From Planctomycetaceae bacterium (GTDB lineage Bacteria; Planctomycetota; Planctomycetia; Planctomycetales; Planctomycetaceae): a DNA stretch of 12,744 nucleotides. The stretch is from contig JALQWE010000060.1 of assembly GCA_023258825.1 (NCBI GenBank), positions 1 to 12,744 of the forward strand, written 5' to 3'. The notes under the pieces are model-generated. The model saw nothing but the letters and a program-made list of their open reading frames with translations, searched no databases and had not been told where the DNA came from. A program made the position numbers and the translations under genes. Of the stretch, positions 1 to 6,875 are shown piece by piece; within the stretch, counting starts at the first letter, position 1, and each line of letters opens with the position of its first letter.

Positions 1-378
1 ACTGACCAGTCCCGTTAAAATCTGCTCAGCCTGCGACACGCGTCCAGTCGTGCGTTCGATGCGTGCCATACCAAGATGGGCATCAACACATTCGGGATAG
101 GCGATTGTAATCTCACGATACTTCTTCATCGCCTCGGCGTATTCACCGACATCTTCCTGATACCGGGCCCAGGCCAGCAGATTCTTCTCAGTATTTTTTC
201 GAAATGTCCGGCGTGCTTCGTGGAACTCAGGGCTGAGTTCGTCACTGGCCCCGGCAGCATCTGTTCGAAGCAGATCGCGAGTCCGTGACATGGCGGTCGA
301 AAGACCATCGCCAACACAACCGGTACTCAGACCGGCGATTGCGACCACCAACGAAGACAGCATCATTCTGCGAACCAC
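1..378 (-). CDS. TPR-containing lipoprotein, N-terminal part (runs off left edge)
   Basis: Reading the minus strand from a GTG at 378 gives 126 open codons to the window edge, so the gene is partial at its 3' end. A good Shine-Dalgarno (AGGAG, 386-390) sits 7 bases before the GTG, which is why I prefer it over the in-frame ATGs at 366 and 363. The protein has two early arginines, a hydrophobic stretch (residues 7-18) and Cys21 in LSTGC, an imperfect lipobox, so export as a lipoprotein is likely. After a charged linker, residues about 67-100 form a typical tetratricopeptide repeat (W70-A-R-Y, G78-E-Y-A-E-A, Y87, Y94-P) and a second one begins at about 101. TPRs are protein-binding scaffolds; no catalytic role is visible. 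It lies 322 bases downstream of another lipoprotein on the same strand. The family cannot be named from the visible part. Confidence 0.8.
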   Translation of the reverse strand, partial: MVRRMMLSSLVVAIAGLSTGCVGDGLSTAMSRTRDLLRTDAAGASDELSPEFHEARRTFRKNTEKNLLAWARYQEDVGEYAEAMKKYREITIAYPECVDAHLGMARIERTTGRVSQAEQILTGLVS

Positions 379-700
379 TGGAACACTCCTGTCAGTGACG
401 CATCGGTCACAGCAACATGACTGTCCGGAGCAGATCATCAGGGCGCGCGGCTGCCGACGACTTTCTCCAGACGAAACAGTCATCGAATTCGGAGCAGGTC
501 CGCAGACAGGAAAAGTCGTCCGAGGCCACCTAACTGACTCGGACCAACAGCACAAACCTGCAATCTCACATCACGCAACACCCGCATCGGCAAAATCTGC
601 CAGTCCACACCCGCATTAACGGGGACGAATCCCCTCGCCGCAAGACGCGTCGATTGCGAGCGGTTAATCAGCGTCGGGACGCCCGCACATCACGCATGGG
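379..700. other. Intergenic region with no convincing gene
   Basis: Between the two minus-strand lipoprotein genes. The open frames here (for example plus strand 290-619) are Pro/Thr/Ser/His-rich translations without a ribosome site and overlap the start of the TPR gene, so I treat them as noise. Two small inverted repeats are visible: GTGAC/GTCAC at 395-410, which would fall in the leader of the TPR gene, and GGGGA/TCCCC at 621-634. The promoter of the TPR gene is probably here, but I see no clear -35/-10 pair. Confidence 0.6.
621..634 (-). terminator. Possible weak hairpin terminator after the Gly-rich lipoprotein gene
   Basis: On the minus strand, 67 bases past the TAA at 701-703, GGGGA and TCCCC flank a TTCG tetraloop. 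The stem is only 5 bp and no T-tract follows, so this is at best a weak or Rho-assisted stop signal. It may be chance. Confidence 0.2.
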
Positions 701-1453
701 TTACCGCGAACCGCCACCGGATCCGCCAGCTCCACCGCCCGCACTACCGGCTCCGAAGCCTCCACCAGCGCCGGCTGCTCCTGCCCCCCCACCACCACCG
801 GCACTTCCCAGACGCGGCGTGGGGATAGACTCGCGGTACATATCACTCATCGCCTGAATTTCAGCCGCCGGGCGCCCCGTTCCGCGACAATCACGCAGTG
901 TCACCGGGACCGGCTCACCGGCCAGCTGGAACTTCGCAACAGCATCCTCCACGGCCGTCATTCTCACGGCATTGTTGACTTCATTGTGCGTGGATTGAAC
1001 GTACACGCTGCGGCGCGTTTCCGGGACGTGGAACAGAATGTATTCCAGGTGTCGCTGGCCCGCAGAGTTCAATTCCTGCCCCTGGGCCTCAAAGTGATGA
1101 TCGAACAGGGTTGTCTCTTCCTGCCAGCCAAGTGCTGTCTGCGTGTCAATCATCGACCAAACCGCCTGCTGATCCTGACAGGTGTAGGGCAGCGGCCAGT
1201 AATGCTGTGAATGGTAGATGTGGGAAAACTGCTGTTTCGGGGCCGTCGATCGCGGACGAGCCGGCCAAACCTTTCCCTTGTAGTTTGACTGACGTACGCC
1301 GGGGGGCAATTCGCCCTTCTCGGCCCACCACTGCTCTGACCCCGGTTCGTGACGACTGGTCGGATCGTCGTGATAAAACAATCCGGTCCCGGCGGAGCAC
1401 CCCGCAGACACACTCAGACAAAGCAGAGCCAGTGATTGGGCGCGGATCCTCAT
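701..1453 (-). CDS. Lipoprotein with OmpA-like remnant and Gly-rich C-terminal tail
   Basis: A 250-residue exported protein. Residues 1-19 form a signal peptide (Arg2, Arg4, hydrophobic 8-17) ending in SAGC with Cys19, a lipobox. The start ATG (1451-1453) has a weak GAGA ribosome site 7 bases upstream. Residues 38-90 are rich in Trp, Tyr and Pro (Q41-W-W, W63-P, Y80, Y85-W-P, Y90). Residues about 113-180 (F117-D-H-H-F-E, E127-L-N, G132, L136, V150-Y-V, S154-T-H) resemble in order the core of an OmpA C-terminal domain, where a 'LN..G...L' helix precedes a 'V.V.GHTD' strand, but the Asp and Arg that contact peptidoglycan are not evident; this is a guess at a remnant. Residues 216-249 are almost only Gly, Ala and Ser. 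It is probably periplasmic or outer-membrane anchored. Function unknown. The same-strand TPR lipoprotein downstream may be a partner. Confidence 0.82.
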   Translation of the reverse strand: MRIRAQSLALLCLSVSAGCSAGTGLFYHDDPTSRHEPGSEQWWAEKGELPPGVRQSNYKGKVWPARPRSTAPKQQFSHIYHSQHYWPLPYTCQDQQAVWSMIDTQTALGWQEETTLFDHHFEAQGQELNSAGQRHLEYILFHVPETRRSVYVQSTHNEVNNAVRMTAVEDAVAKFQLAGEPVPVTLRDCRGTGRPAAEIQAMSDMYRESIPTPRLGSAGGGGGAGAAGAGGGFGAGSAGGGAGGSGGGSR

Positions 1454-1705
1454 GGGCTGTTCTCACAGACACTTTTGATCGACAAACTGACATCCCTGTC
1501 CGGCGCATAAATCCGGCCTGGCCAGCGGCGACCAGCATCGAAGGCTCGACTGTCGCATCGCCAGCACTTCCTAATTCGGCGATGCCAGCGGGCTGATATC
1601 ACCGAAAACAGCTGGCGGAGGCCGTTAAAGGCATTCAGGGAGGTAAAGTTCCCCCCGCCGTTAAATCCTCCCAAGTCGCTACAGAACTTTCAGCCCGCAG
1701 CCTGC

Positions 1706-1770
1706 CCCTGTTTTTCCCCGGTTGCCACATGTCATCCCAACCTCCGCTCCGGAATGCCGGAAAAACAGGG
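1706..1770. repeat. 12-bp perfect inverted repeat between divergent genes
   Basis: CCCTGTTTTTCC (1706-1717) is the exact reverse complement of GGAAAAACAGGG (1759-1770). GG at 1720-1721 could also pair with CC at 1757-1758 past a two-base bulge, leaving a loop of about 35 bases. The right arm directly follows the alternative ATG at 1754. No T-tract follows either arm, so it is not an ordinary terminator. It may be a regulator site with two far-spaced half-sites or a leader hairpin of the FHA gene. Confidence 0.5.
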
Positions 1771-1795
1771 TAATCTGTTGTCTGTACCAAAAGAT

Positions 1796-1834
1796 CGGCA
1801 ATCAGCCACGGTCGGACCTCTGCTGATTGGTCCG
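1796..1834 (+). promoter_or_regulatory. Mutually exclusive hairpins in the FHA-gene leader
   Basis: CAATCAGC (1799-1806) pairs perfectly with GCTGATTG (1822-1829) around a 15-base loop, extendable by CGG/CCG across a two-base bulge. CGGACC (1813-1818) pairs perfectly with GGTCCG (1829-1834) around a 10-base loop. The two stems share base 1829 and are interleaved, so they compete. A small CCGA/TCGG hairpin follows at 1835-1845. All lie about 90-140 bases before the preferred FHA start. Such switching pairs are typical of attenuators and riboswitches, but no known class is recognised and the role is inferred. Confidence 0.3.
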
Positions 1835-1936
1835 CCGATTTTCGGTGCCGGTTCGATCCACCTCGCCTCGGAAACGAGGAGCAGCACGGACCATAATTCA
1901 CAGAATACTGTTCATTTCGATCTTTCGGAGTCCTCG

Positions 1937-4900
1937 ATGCCGCCCCTGCTGAAACAATCAGCAGCCCCTTTCTCCAGAGAACTGCCTCCATTACTCACCC
2001 CGCTCTACAACGCGAAGGTCGGGACGTGGATGGTTGTTTCCGATGGAGAATATCTCTGCGGCTCGGCGCCCGAGGCTCAGCTGCAACTCGAGATTTCCGG
2101 AATTGAAGCCCACCACTGTGTGCTGACGTTCTCAAAACAGTCGCTCTCGCTGACACGCATCAGCCGACGTGTCTGGGTGAATGAACTGCCGGTGATGTCT
2201 CAGGTCTTTCTTCAGCCCGGCGATGTGATCTCACTCGGCAGCGTTTCGTTTCGGATCGACACCGTAGATCCACTCATCGTACCCGAAAAGCAACTGCGTT
2301 ACCTCGGTGACGTGCAGTCACCGAATGTCACCTTCGTCGGACACTCTGATCAACGGTTCACGGACGTTTTTACCGTCAGTCATCCGGATAACGAGGCCAG
2401 TAACGCCTCCATCCTTGCGGAGATTCGCGAACAGGAATTACTCCTTCTTCGGCGTGAATCTGAGATTGAGCAAAGGGAAGCCAGCCTTAATGCAGCCGAC
2501 GAACGTATCCAGCAACTGCAGCTGAATCTGCAGACCAGACAGAACGAACTGGAACAGAAACAGTCAGAGTTTCAGACGAACCAGCTGCTGTTTGAGGAAT
2601 CACGGGAGGCGTTCAGGAGCGAACAGCAGCGTTTACTTCACGAGGCCGAGTTACTTCGTCAGCAGCACGTCGCATTTGCCGCTGCCCACGCACAGCGGAA
2701 TGCCGTCATAGACGCCACAGAAGCATTGCAGGCACAGCTTGATTCTGCACTGAACTCGCGCGACGAAGCACTCGCCAGACTGGAACAGGCAACACGCGAG
2801 TCAGAAGAGCTGACGCGGCAACTTCAGCTGACCGCCGAGTTAATCACGGCACAGACGCGCCGAACGGAGGCGTTGCAGTCTGAACTACATCTGGTACGCA
2901 GCGGAAACCTCGACGATCAGCAGTCATTGGGCGAACAACTGCGTCAGATGCAGACGCGTCAGCACCAGTTGGAACAGGAATGGGACGCGATCGAAGTTCG
3001 TCAGCGGGCCCTTGATCAGTCACGTCTGGAGCAGGAGTCACGCTCAGAGCAACTCGAAGCCGCGATTGCAGAACTTGAGTCCCGGGCGGCGTACGTTCAG
3101 GAGCTGGAGGCACAGGCAGAGTTGGCTCGCCGCGAGGCCGAGTCACATCGTGAACAGTGGGTTCAGCAAACGGCTCGACTGCAGACGCAGCAGGAAGAGC
3201 TTCAGCAGAGTCAAAGTTCACTCAAACAGCTTTCCAGCGAACTGGAACAGCAACAGCAGCAGTTAGTCGCTGCACGAGCTGCAGCGGAAGCCAGTCTGGA
3301 AAATGCCCGCCGCTGCGAAGCCGACTCTCAACTGCAGGCCGCACAGCTCTGCAGCAGACAACAGGAGCTGGACGCGCATCAGGGAACACTTGCTGCACTT
3401 CAACAGGCTCTGGAAGTTCAGCAGTCCAGTCTGCACCACAAACAGGCAGAACTGGCAGATTGTGAACTGGCATTGCGGCAGCAGGAACAGACGCTGATTC
3501 TGCGGGAACAGGAACTCGAGCAGGCATTACAGGCAACTTCCGCAGGGAGACCGTTGGAACTGGAACAACTGGAAACCCAGCGCCAGCAGCTCCACGGCCG
3601 TGAGCAGACTCTTGAAGCCCGGGAACTGGCTCTGCGGCAGCGTGAGTCCGAGCTGGAATCGTCTCGCATCACCCTGCAGGAGCAATTCCAGCAGCTGCAG
3701 GAGCGGGAACAGGACATACAGGCTCAGGCAACCGAGATCACCGAAAGAATTGCGGAATGGCGTGACGAACGTCGGCACCAGCGGGAAGCTTTTTCCGCCC
3801 GGGAACAGCAGTTGTCACAGCAGCAGCTTGATCTGCAGGCAGCCACAGCGGCACTCAGGTCCGGCCAGAAGGACCTTAACGCACTGCAGCAAAGACTGGC
3901 AACAGCCAACGAGCAGCTGGAAATTCGCCGGCAGTTACTTCAGGACCAGCAGGACGAACTGACCGCTGAGCGCGACCACGCCATCGCCGAACTGGCATCC
4001 TCACGAATCATGATTGTCGAGCTCCGAAGTGCGCTCGAACAGGCACGGTCAAAACATGCCGTGACGGCCGAACTGAAAGCCAGACTGGCTGAGCAGGATG
4101 CCTTGATCAACCACCACCAGCAGGCTGCGACAAACCTCAGGGAAGAACTCCTCCGGGCTCGGGAGCACGCCGAGCAGATGAGTCAGCTGGCCACCGAAGC
4201 TGCCCGGACTCATGCTCAGGATCCAGCGGAACTGCTCAGCGTGATCGCGGAACGTGACGCGATTATTCACGATCTTCAGACACAACTGCGTGAGACACGC
4301 GAATCCATCGAGCTCGAGGCCGATGGACTTCGCAGGTCATCAAGGCAGCAACTGGAACAGCAGGCAAATCTACAGAAGCTGTTAATGTCAGCAGAAAAGG
4401 GGCTCCGGGATCGTGATGTCCTGATTCGAGAGCTGCGAAATCACCTTGCTGCCATGTCGGGCAGGCAGCAGCAGCAACCACCGGCACCTGTCATTGCCAG
4501 CCCTCCAGTACAGCCGGATGCGTCTGAAGAGCCGCTGGATGACAGCCCCGATGACGTGATCAGCAATCTCAATTCCTCTGACTTTTTTATCAACCTCGGG
4601 GCAGCTGTCGAACCCTCCACGACGACAACTCAGACATCGTCTGCCTCAACGCCGATTCCACGACGCGATCAGTTGCTTGAGCTGGATGTCGATCATCCGG
4701 ATGATGAGCCGGCGGCGGCTGAAGAGGAGTTTCTCCCATCTCTCACACCCCCGCAGCCGGAATACTTCAGCTCCGGGCACTCTCAGCAGACGACTCTGAC
4801 GACTCCTGCAGAATCCTCGAATGGATTCAGGAACGCGGATCTGCAGACACCGGGGGCTTTGAGTGCCGAGTTGATATCACTTCTGGAAATGGACTTTTCG

Positions 4901-5878
4901 CTCAACAAGCCTCAGATCTCAGCCACATCGGTGACCGAGCCGAATTCGGTACCAGAAGGCATGATCCTCGATCGGGGACAAGTTGCTGAGACTGAAGAGA
5001 TGCAGAGCCTGCCGACAACGACGGACGCTGTCATTGAAAGTGGAGCTATCGGTTTCGCAGGCACCGGGCTGGAGGCCAACGTCGACGCCAATGTCGTGTC
5101 ACAGTCCGGCACTCCCGCGGCCGAAACTGTCGAATCAGAACAGGCCGTCCGTGCGTTCATGGACAACCTGCTCTCGAACATTCGCGGGAACTCATCCTCC
5201 GCATCTGGTCAAAGGTCAGAGAAGGAACGGGGACAGCACAACCATGGTTTTGCCCATGATTCAACTCCCAACACACCATCGCTGCCCCGTTCGTCAACCT
5301 CTGACCTCAGTCCCGGACGCGGCGCGCCTGTTTCGTTTATCGAACTCTATATGTCCGGTGAATTAAAACTGGGCGATACCCCGGAGAATCGAGGGCCCGT
5401 TGCCGAAGACGCCATCGTCTCTGGTGAGGGATCATTGTTGCACTCTCCGACCGTACTGCTGCCGCGTCCCAAAACCGACCTGCAAAAACTGCGGGACGAC
5501 ATGCAGGCCATCCGTCATCTGGCCACCCAGGTGGCCGAACAGGCGATTGTCCACCACACCATCCGCCAGCAGACCTCCGGGCTGTTGCCACGTGCCGCTG
5601 CCGTGGTCGGCTGTCTTTCCATTCTGGTCTGGCTGAAACCATGGTTAATGGTGTGGATCCAGAATCCGCTGTACGTTGAGTGGGGCACGCTGTCGCTTCT
5701 GCTGGTCAGTTGTCTGGAACTGCTGCGCAAATTGATTTCCACCATGCTGTTGCGACGCGCACGTACGAATGTGGGTACGAACTTCCGTCGCAGACGTACC
5801 AATGGTGATGTGCAATCGCCCCGGGTATCCAATCAGCAACTGCCGGTCGATGCGTCCGATGAAGCACCCCTCTTCTGA
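1937..5878 (+). CDS. Membrane-anchored FHA-domain giant coiled-coil protein
   Basis: A 1313-residue protein from the ATG at 1937, chosen because GGAG (1927-1930) lies 6 bases upstream; the frame is open to an ATG at 1754 (61 more residues) that lacks a spaced ribosome site. Residues about 27-109 form an FHA-like fold: strand MVVSDG, G42-S43, 'I56-E-x-H-H', W-V-N82-E, 'L..GD.I.LG...FRI'. In canonical FHA domains the positions of S43 and E57 hold the Arg and Ser that grip phosphothreonine; only the His (60) and Asn (82) remain, so phosphopeptide binding is doubtful. Residues about 158-838 are a nearly unbroken Gln/Glu-rich coiled coil. Then comes an acidic, Pro/Ser/Thr-rich linker with two ordered patches (about 1068-1084 and 1133-1147) and a helix at about 1181-1210. 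Two TM helices (about 1219-1240, 1247-1272) and an Arg-rich tail end it. Expected topology: both ends and the coil in the cytoplasm. The role is unknown; a scaffold or spacer is inferred. Confidence 0.88.
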   Translation: MPPLLKQSAAPFSRELPPLLTPLYNAKVGTWMVVSDGEYLCGSAPEAQLQLEISGIEAHHCVLTFSKQSLSLTRISRRVWVNELPVMSQVFLQPGDVISLGSVSFRIDTVDPLIVPEKQLRYLGDVQSPNVTFVGHSDQRFTDVFTVSHPDNEASNASILAEIREQELLLLRRESEIEQREASLNAADERIQQLQLNLQTRQNELEQKQSEFQTNQLLFEESREAFRSEQQRLLHEAELLRQQHVAFAAAHAQRNAVIDATEALQAQLDSALNSRDEALARLEQATRESEELTRQLQLTAELITAQTRRTEALQSELHLVRSGNLDDQQSLGEQLRQMQTRQHQLEQEWDAIEVRQRALDQSRLEQESRSEQLEAAIAELESRAAYVQELEAQAELARREAESHREQWVQQTARLQTQQEELQQSQSSLKQLSSELEQQQQQLVAARAAAEASLENARRCEADSQLQAAQLCSRQQELDAHQGTLAALQQALEVQQSSLHHKQAELADCELALRQQEQTLILREQELEQALQATSAGRPLELEQLETQRQQLHGREQTLEARELALRQRESELESSRITLQEQFQQLQEREQDIQAQATEITERIAEWRDERRHQREAFSAREQQLSQQQLDLQAATAALRSGQKDLNALQQRLATANEQLEIRRQLLQDQQDELTAERDHAIAELASSRIMIVELRSALEQARSKHAVTAELKARLAEQDALINHHQQAATNLREELLRAREHAEQMSQLATEAARTHAQDPAELLSVIAERDAIIHDLQTQLRETRESIELEADGLRRSSRQQLEQQANLQKLLMSAEKGLRDRDVLIRELRNHLAAMSGRQQQQPPAPVIASPPVQPDASEEPLDDSPDDVISNLNSSDFFINLGAAVEPSTTTTQTSSASTPIPRRDQLLELDVDHPDDEPAAAEEEFLPSLTPPQPEYFSSGHSQQTTLTTPAESSNGFRNADLQTPGALSAELISLLEMDFSLNKPQISATSVTEPNSVPEGMILDRGQVAETEEMQSLPTTTDAVIESGAIGFAGTGLEANVDANVVSQSGTPAAETVESEQAVRAFMDNLLSNIRGNSSSASGQRSEKERGQHNHGFAHDSTPNTPSLPRSSTSDLSPGRGAPVSFIELYMSGELKLGDTPENRGPVAEDAIVSGEGSLLHSPTVLLPRPKTDLQKLRDDMQAIRHLATQVAEQAIVHHTIRQQTSGLLPRAAAVVGCLSILVWLKPWLMVWIQNPLYVEWGTLSLLLVSCLELLRKLISTMLLRRARTNVGTNFRRRRTNGDVQSPRVSNQQLPVDASDEAPLF

Positions 5879-6297
5879 GTCAGAATGGCCGATAACGGCC
5901 GAACCGTTGGTCTGCACATTAGCCATCGGTACCCACTGTTCCCCGACATTCAGCACACTCTGCCCGGCGTTCTGTAAAAGCCCCAGCTGTCCCGGGGAAG
6001 TCATTCGCGAACCAGCCGCCTGTAATGCACGCCTGCACAGATGAGTTTCGAATTCCGTTTTTTCCGGGCTGGACTCACTGCGCTGAGCCGTCACAATACA
6101 TGACGGCGGAAGGCCAGCTGACGACATTGGTGGCATGTGATGGGCACTTTCCCTGGTTGCGCCGTCCAATGCCTGAGAACGTCTTGCAGCCGGCAACGCC
6201 GTGACCGGGTAGATGCGGCCCGGTAGCGCACAACCAAACCCTGATCTCAGCAGCAACAGCTCACTCAGGGGATCTCAGTTCCGGAACCTGATTGTTT
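5879..6297. other. Gap between the FHA gene and smpB, no firm gene
   Basis: 419 bases. It holds a short hairpin just after the FHA stop (5886-5901, listed), and a perfect 7-bp hairpin GCCGTCA/TGACGGC with a 7-base loop at 6087-6107. A 59-codon plus-strand frame (ATG 6025 to TGA 6202-6204) is open, with four Cys, but has no ribosome site. A 203-codon minus-strand frame (5645-6256) overlaps the FHA gene antisense and looks spurious. The smpB promoter should be here, but no clear boxes are seen. Confidence 0.55.
5886..5901 (+). terminator. Possible hairpin terminator after the FHA gene
   Basis: GGCCG (5887-5891) and CGGCC (5896-5900) form a perfect 5-bp GC stem with an ATAA loop, plus a possible T-G closing pair, starting 8 bases after the TGA. 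There is no T-tract after it, so termination would be weak. Confidence 0.28.
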
Positions 6298-6804
6298 ATG
6301 GCAGCGTCGAATCAGAAAAAGAATGGCAAAGCGGCCGCTTCGGATACCGATCGCCAGATCGTCTGCTCCAATCGTCGCGCACGTCACGAATACGATGTCC
6401 TGGACGAACTGGACTGTGGACTGGTTCTCACCGGAAGCGAAGTCAAAAGCATTCGCAATCACAAAATCACGATCGAAGAAGCCTACGCACGCGTTGATAA
6501 TGGAGAAGTCTGGCTGGTCGACTGCGATATCGCAGAGTACGCGCAGGCCAGCATTTACAATCATGCCCGCCAGCGAAAACGTAAACTGCTGATGAACCGC
6601 CGGGAAATTCGCAAGTTTGCCGAGGCCGGAGAAAATGACGGTTTAACGCTCGTGCCTCTGGCTGTTTTTTTTCAGCGTGGCATTGTCAAACTACGACTGG
6701 GGCTGTGCAAAGGCCGACGCCAGCACGACAAGCGAGAGCGGATGAAGGAAGCCAGCGACAAACGGGAAATGCGGGCCGCGCGGATGAAGTTCCATCCCCG
6801 CTGA
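6298..6804 (+). CDS. smpB: SsrA-binding protein SmpB
   Basis: A 168-residue protein of normal SmpB length. SmpB binds the tRNA-like part of tmRNA and brings it to stalled ribosomes, so that the trapped nascent chain is tagged for degradation and the ribosome is freed. Family marks in order: N25-R-R-A-R-H-E-Y (first strand of the OB-fold barrel), G45? region G46-S-E-V-K-S-I-R (46-53), E61-A-Y-A, G69-E-V-W, R91-x-R-K-R-K-L-L-M (91-99), E103-I-R, L118-V-P-L, and the basic C-terminal tail K138-G-R-R-Q-H-D-K-R (138-146), which in the family enters the mRNA channel. I use the ATG at 6298; a TTG at 6292 lies closer to the weak GGAA site (6283-6286) and would add two residues. An 8-T run (6665-6672) encodes part of V-F-F. 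The tmRNA gene itself is not in the window. Confidence 0.96.
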   Translation: MAASNQKKNGKAAASDTDRQIVCSNRRARHEYDVLDELDCGLVLTGSEVKSIRNHKITIEEAYARVDNGEVWLVDCDIAEYAQASIYNHARQRKRKLLMNRREIRKFAEAGENDGLTLVPLAVFFQRGIVKLRLGLCKGRRQHDKRERMKEASDKREMRAARMKFHPR

Positions 6805-6817
6805 TCCAGGCCGGATC
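6803..6817. other. Small hairpin in the convergent gap between smpB and arsC
   Basis: GATCC (6803-6807) and GGATC (6813-6817) flank a 5-base loop right at the smpB stop. The 71-base gap (6805-6875) between the two convergent genes would be the place for a shared terminator, but the stem is short and no T-tract follows on either strand. Confidence 0.2.
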
Positions 6818-6875
6818 GCCCGCGGATGTACCAACTCAAAGGACACGGCCCTGTGAATCGCAAGCGGCGAATGAC

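Larger units (their letters stand above)
1454..1936. other. Divergent intergenic/leader region rich in inverted repeats
   Basis: It separates the leftward lipoprotein gene from the rightward FHA gene and must contain both promoters. A 9-base direct repeat GCCGTTAAA occurs at 1621-1629 and 1657-1665. GGGAGG (1638-1643) and CCTCCC (1667-1672) form a 6-bp inverted repeat. Two stronger structures are listed separately (1706-1770 and 1796-1834). CATAAT at 1892-1897 resembles a -10 box for the FHA gene, but no matching -35 is present. The frame of the FHA gene stays open back to an ATG at 1754, so the right part could instead encode 61 extra N-terminal residues, though that stretch is low-complexity and has no usable ribosome site. 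Confidence 0.55.

Noticed and set aside
290..619. 109-codon plus-strand frame between the two lipoprotein genes
   Set aside because: It overlaps the start and ribosome site of the TPR lipoprotein on the other strand and has a low-complexity, motif-free product.
711..805. C-rich, repetitive plus-strand stretch that could be taken for a tandem repeat or Pro-rich protein
   Set aside because: It is the complement of the Gly/Ala/Ser tail codons of the lipoprotein; no regular repeat unit is seen.
1754..1936. 61-residue N-terminal extension of the FHA protein
   Set aside because: Its ATG has no spaced ribosome site, the residues are unremarkable, and a good GGAG-ATG pair exists at 1927-1939; kept as an alternative because the frame is open.
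2411..4480. Apparent CAG-rich repeats
   Set aside because: They come from Gln/Glu/Leu codon use in the coiled coil; there is no fixed unit or array, and no sign of a CRISPR or minisatellite.
5645..6256. 203-codon minus-strand frame across the end of the FHA gene and the gap
   Set aside because: More than a third is antisense to the clearly coding FHA C-terminus, the product has no recognisable motif, and no ribosome site precedes its start.
6665..6672. 8-T run in smpB as a programmed slippage site or frameshift
   Set aside because: The frame is intact through it and the product has normal length and full family motifs on both sides.
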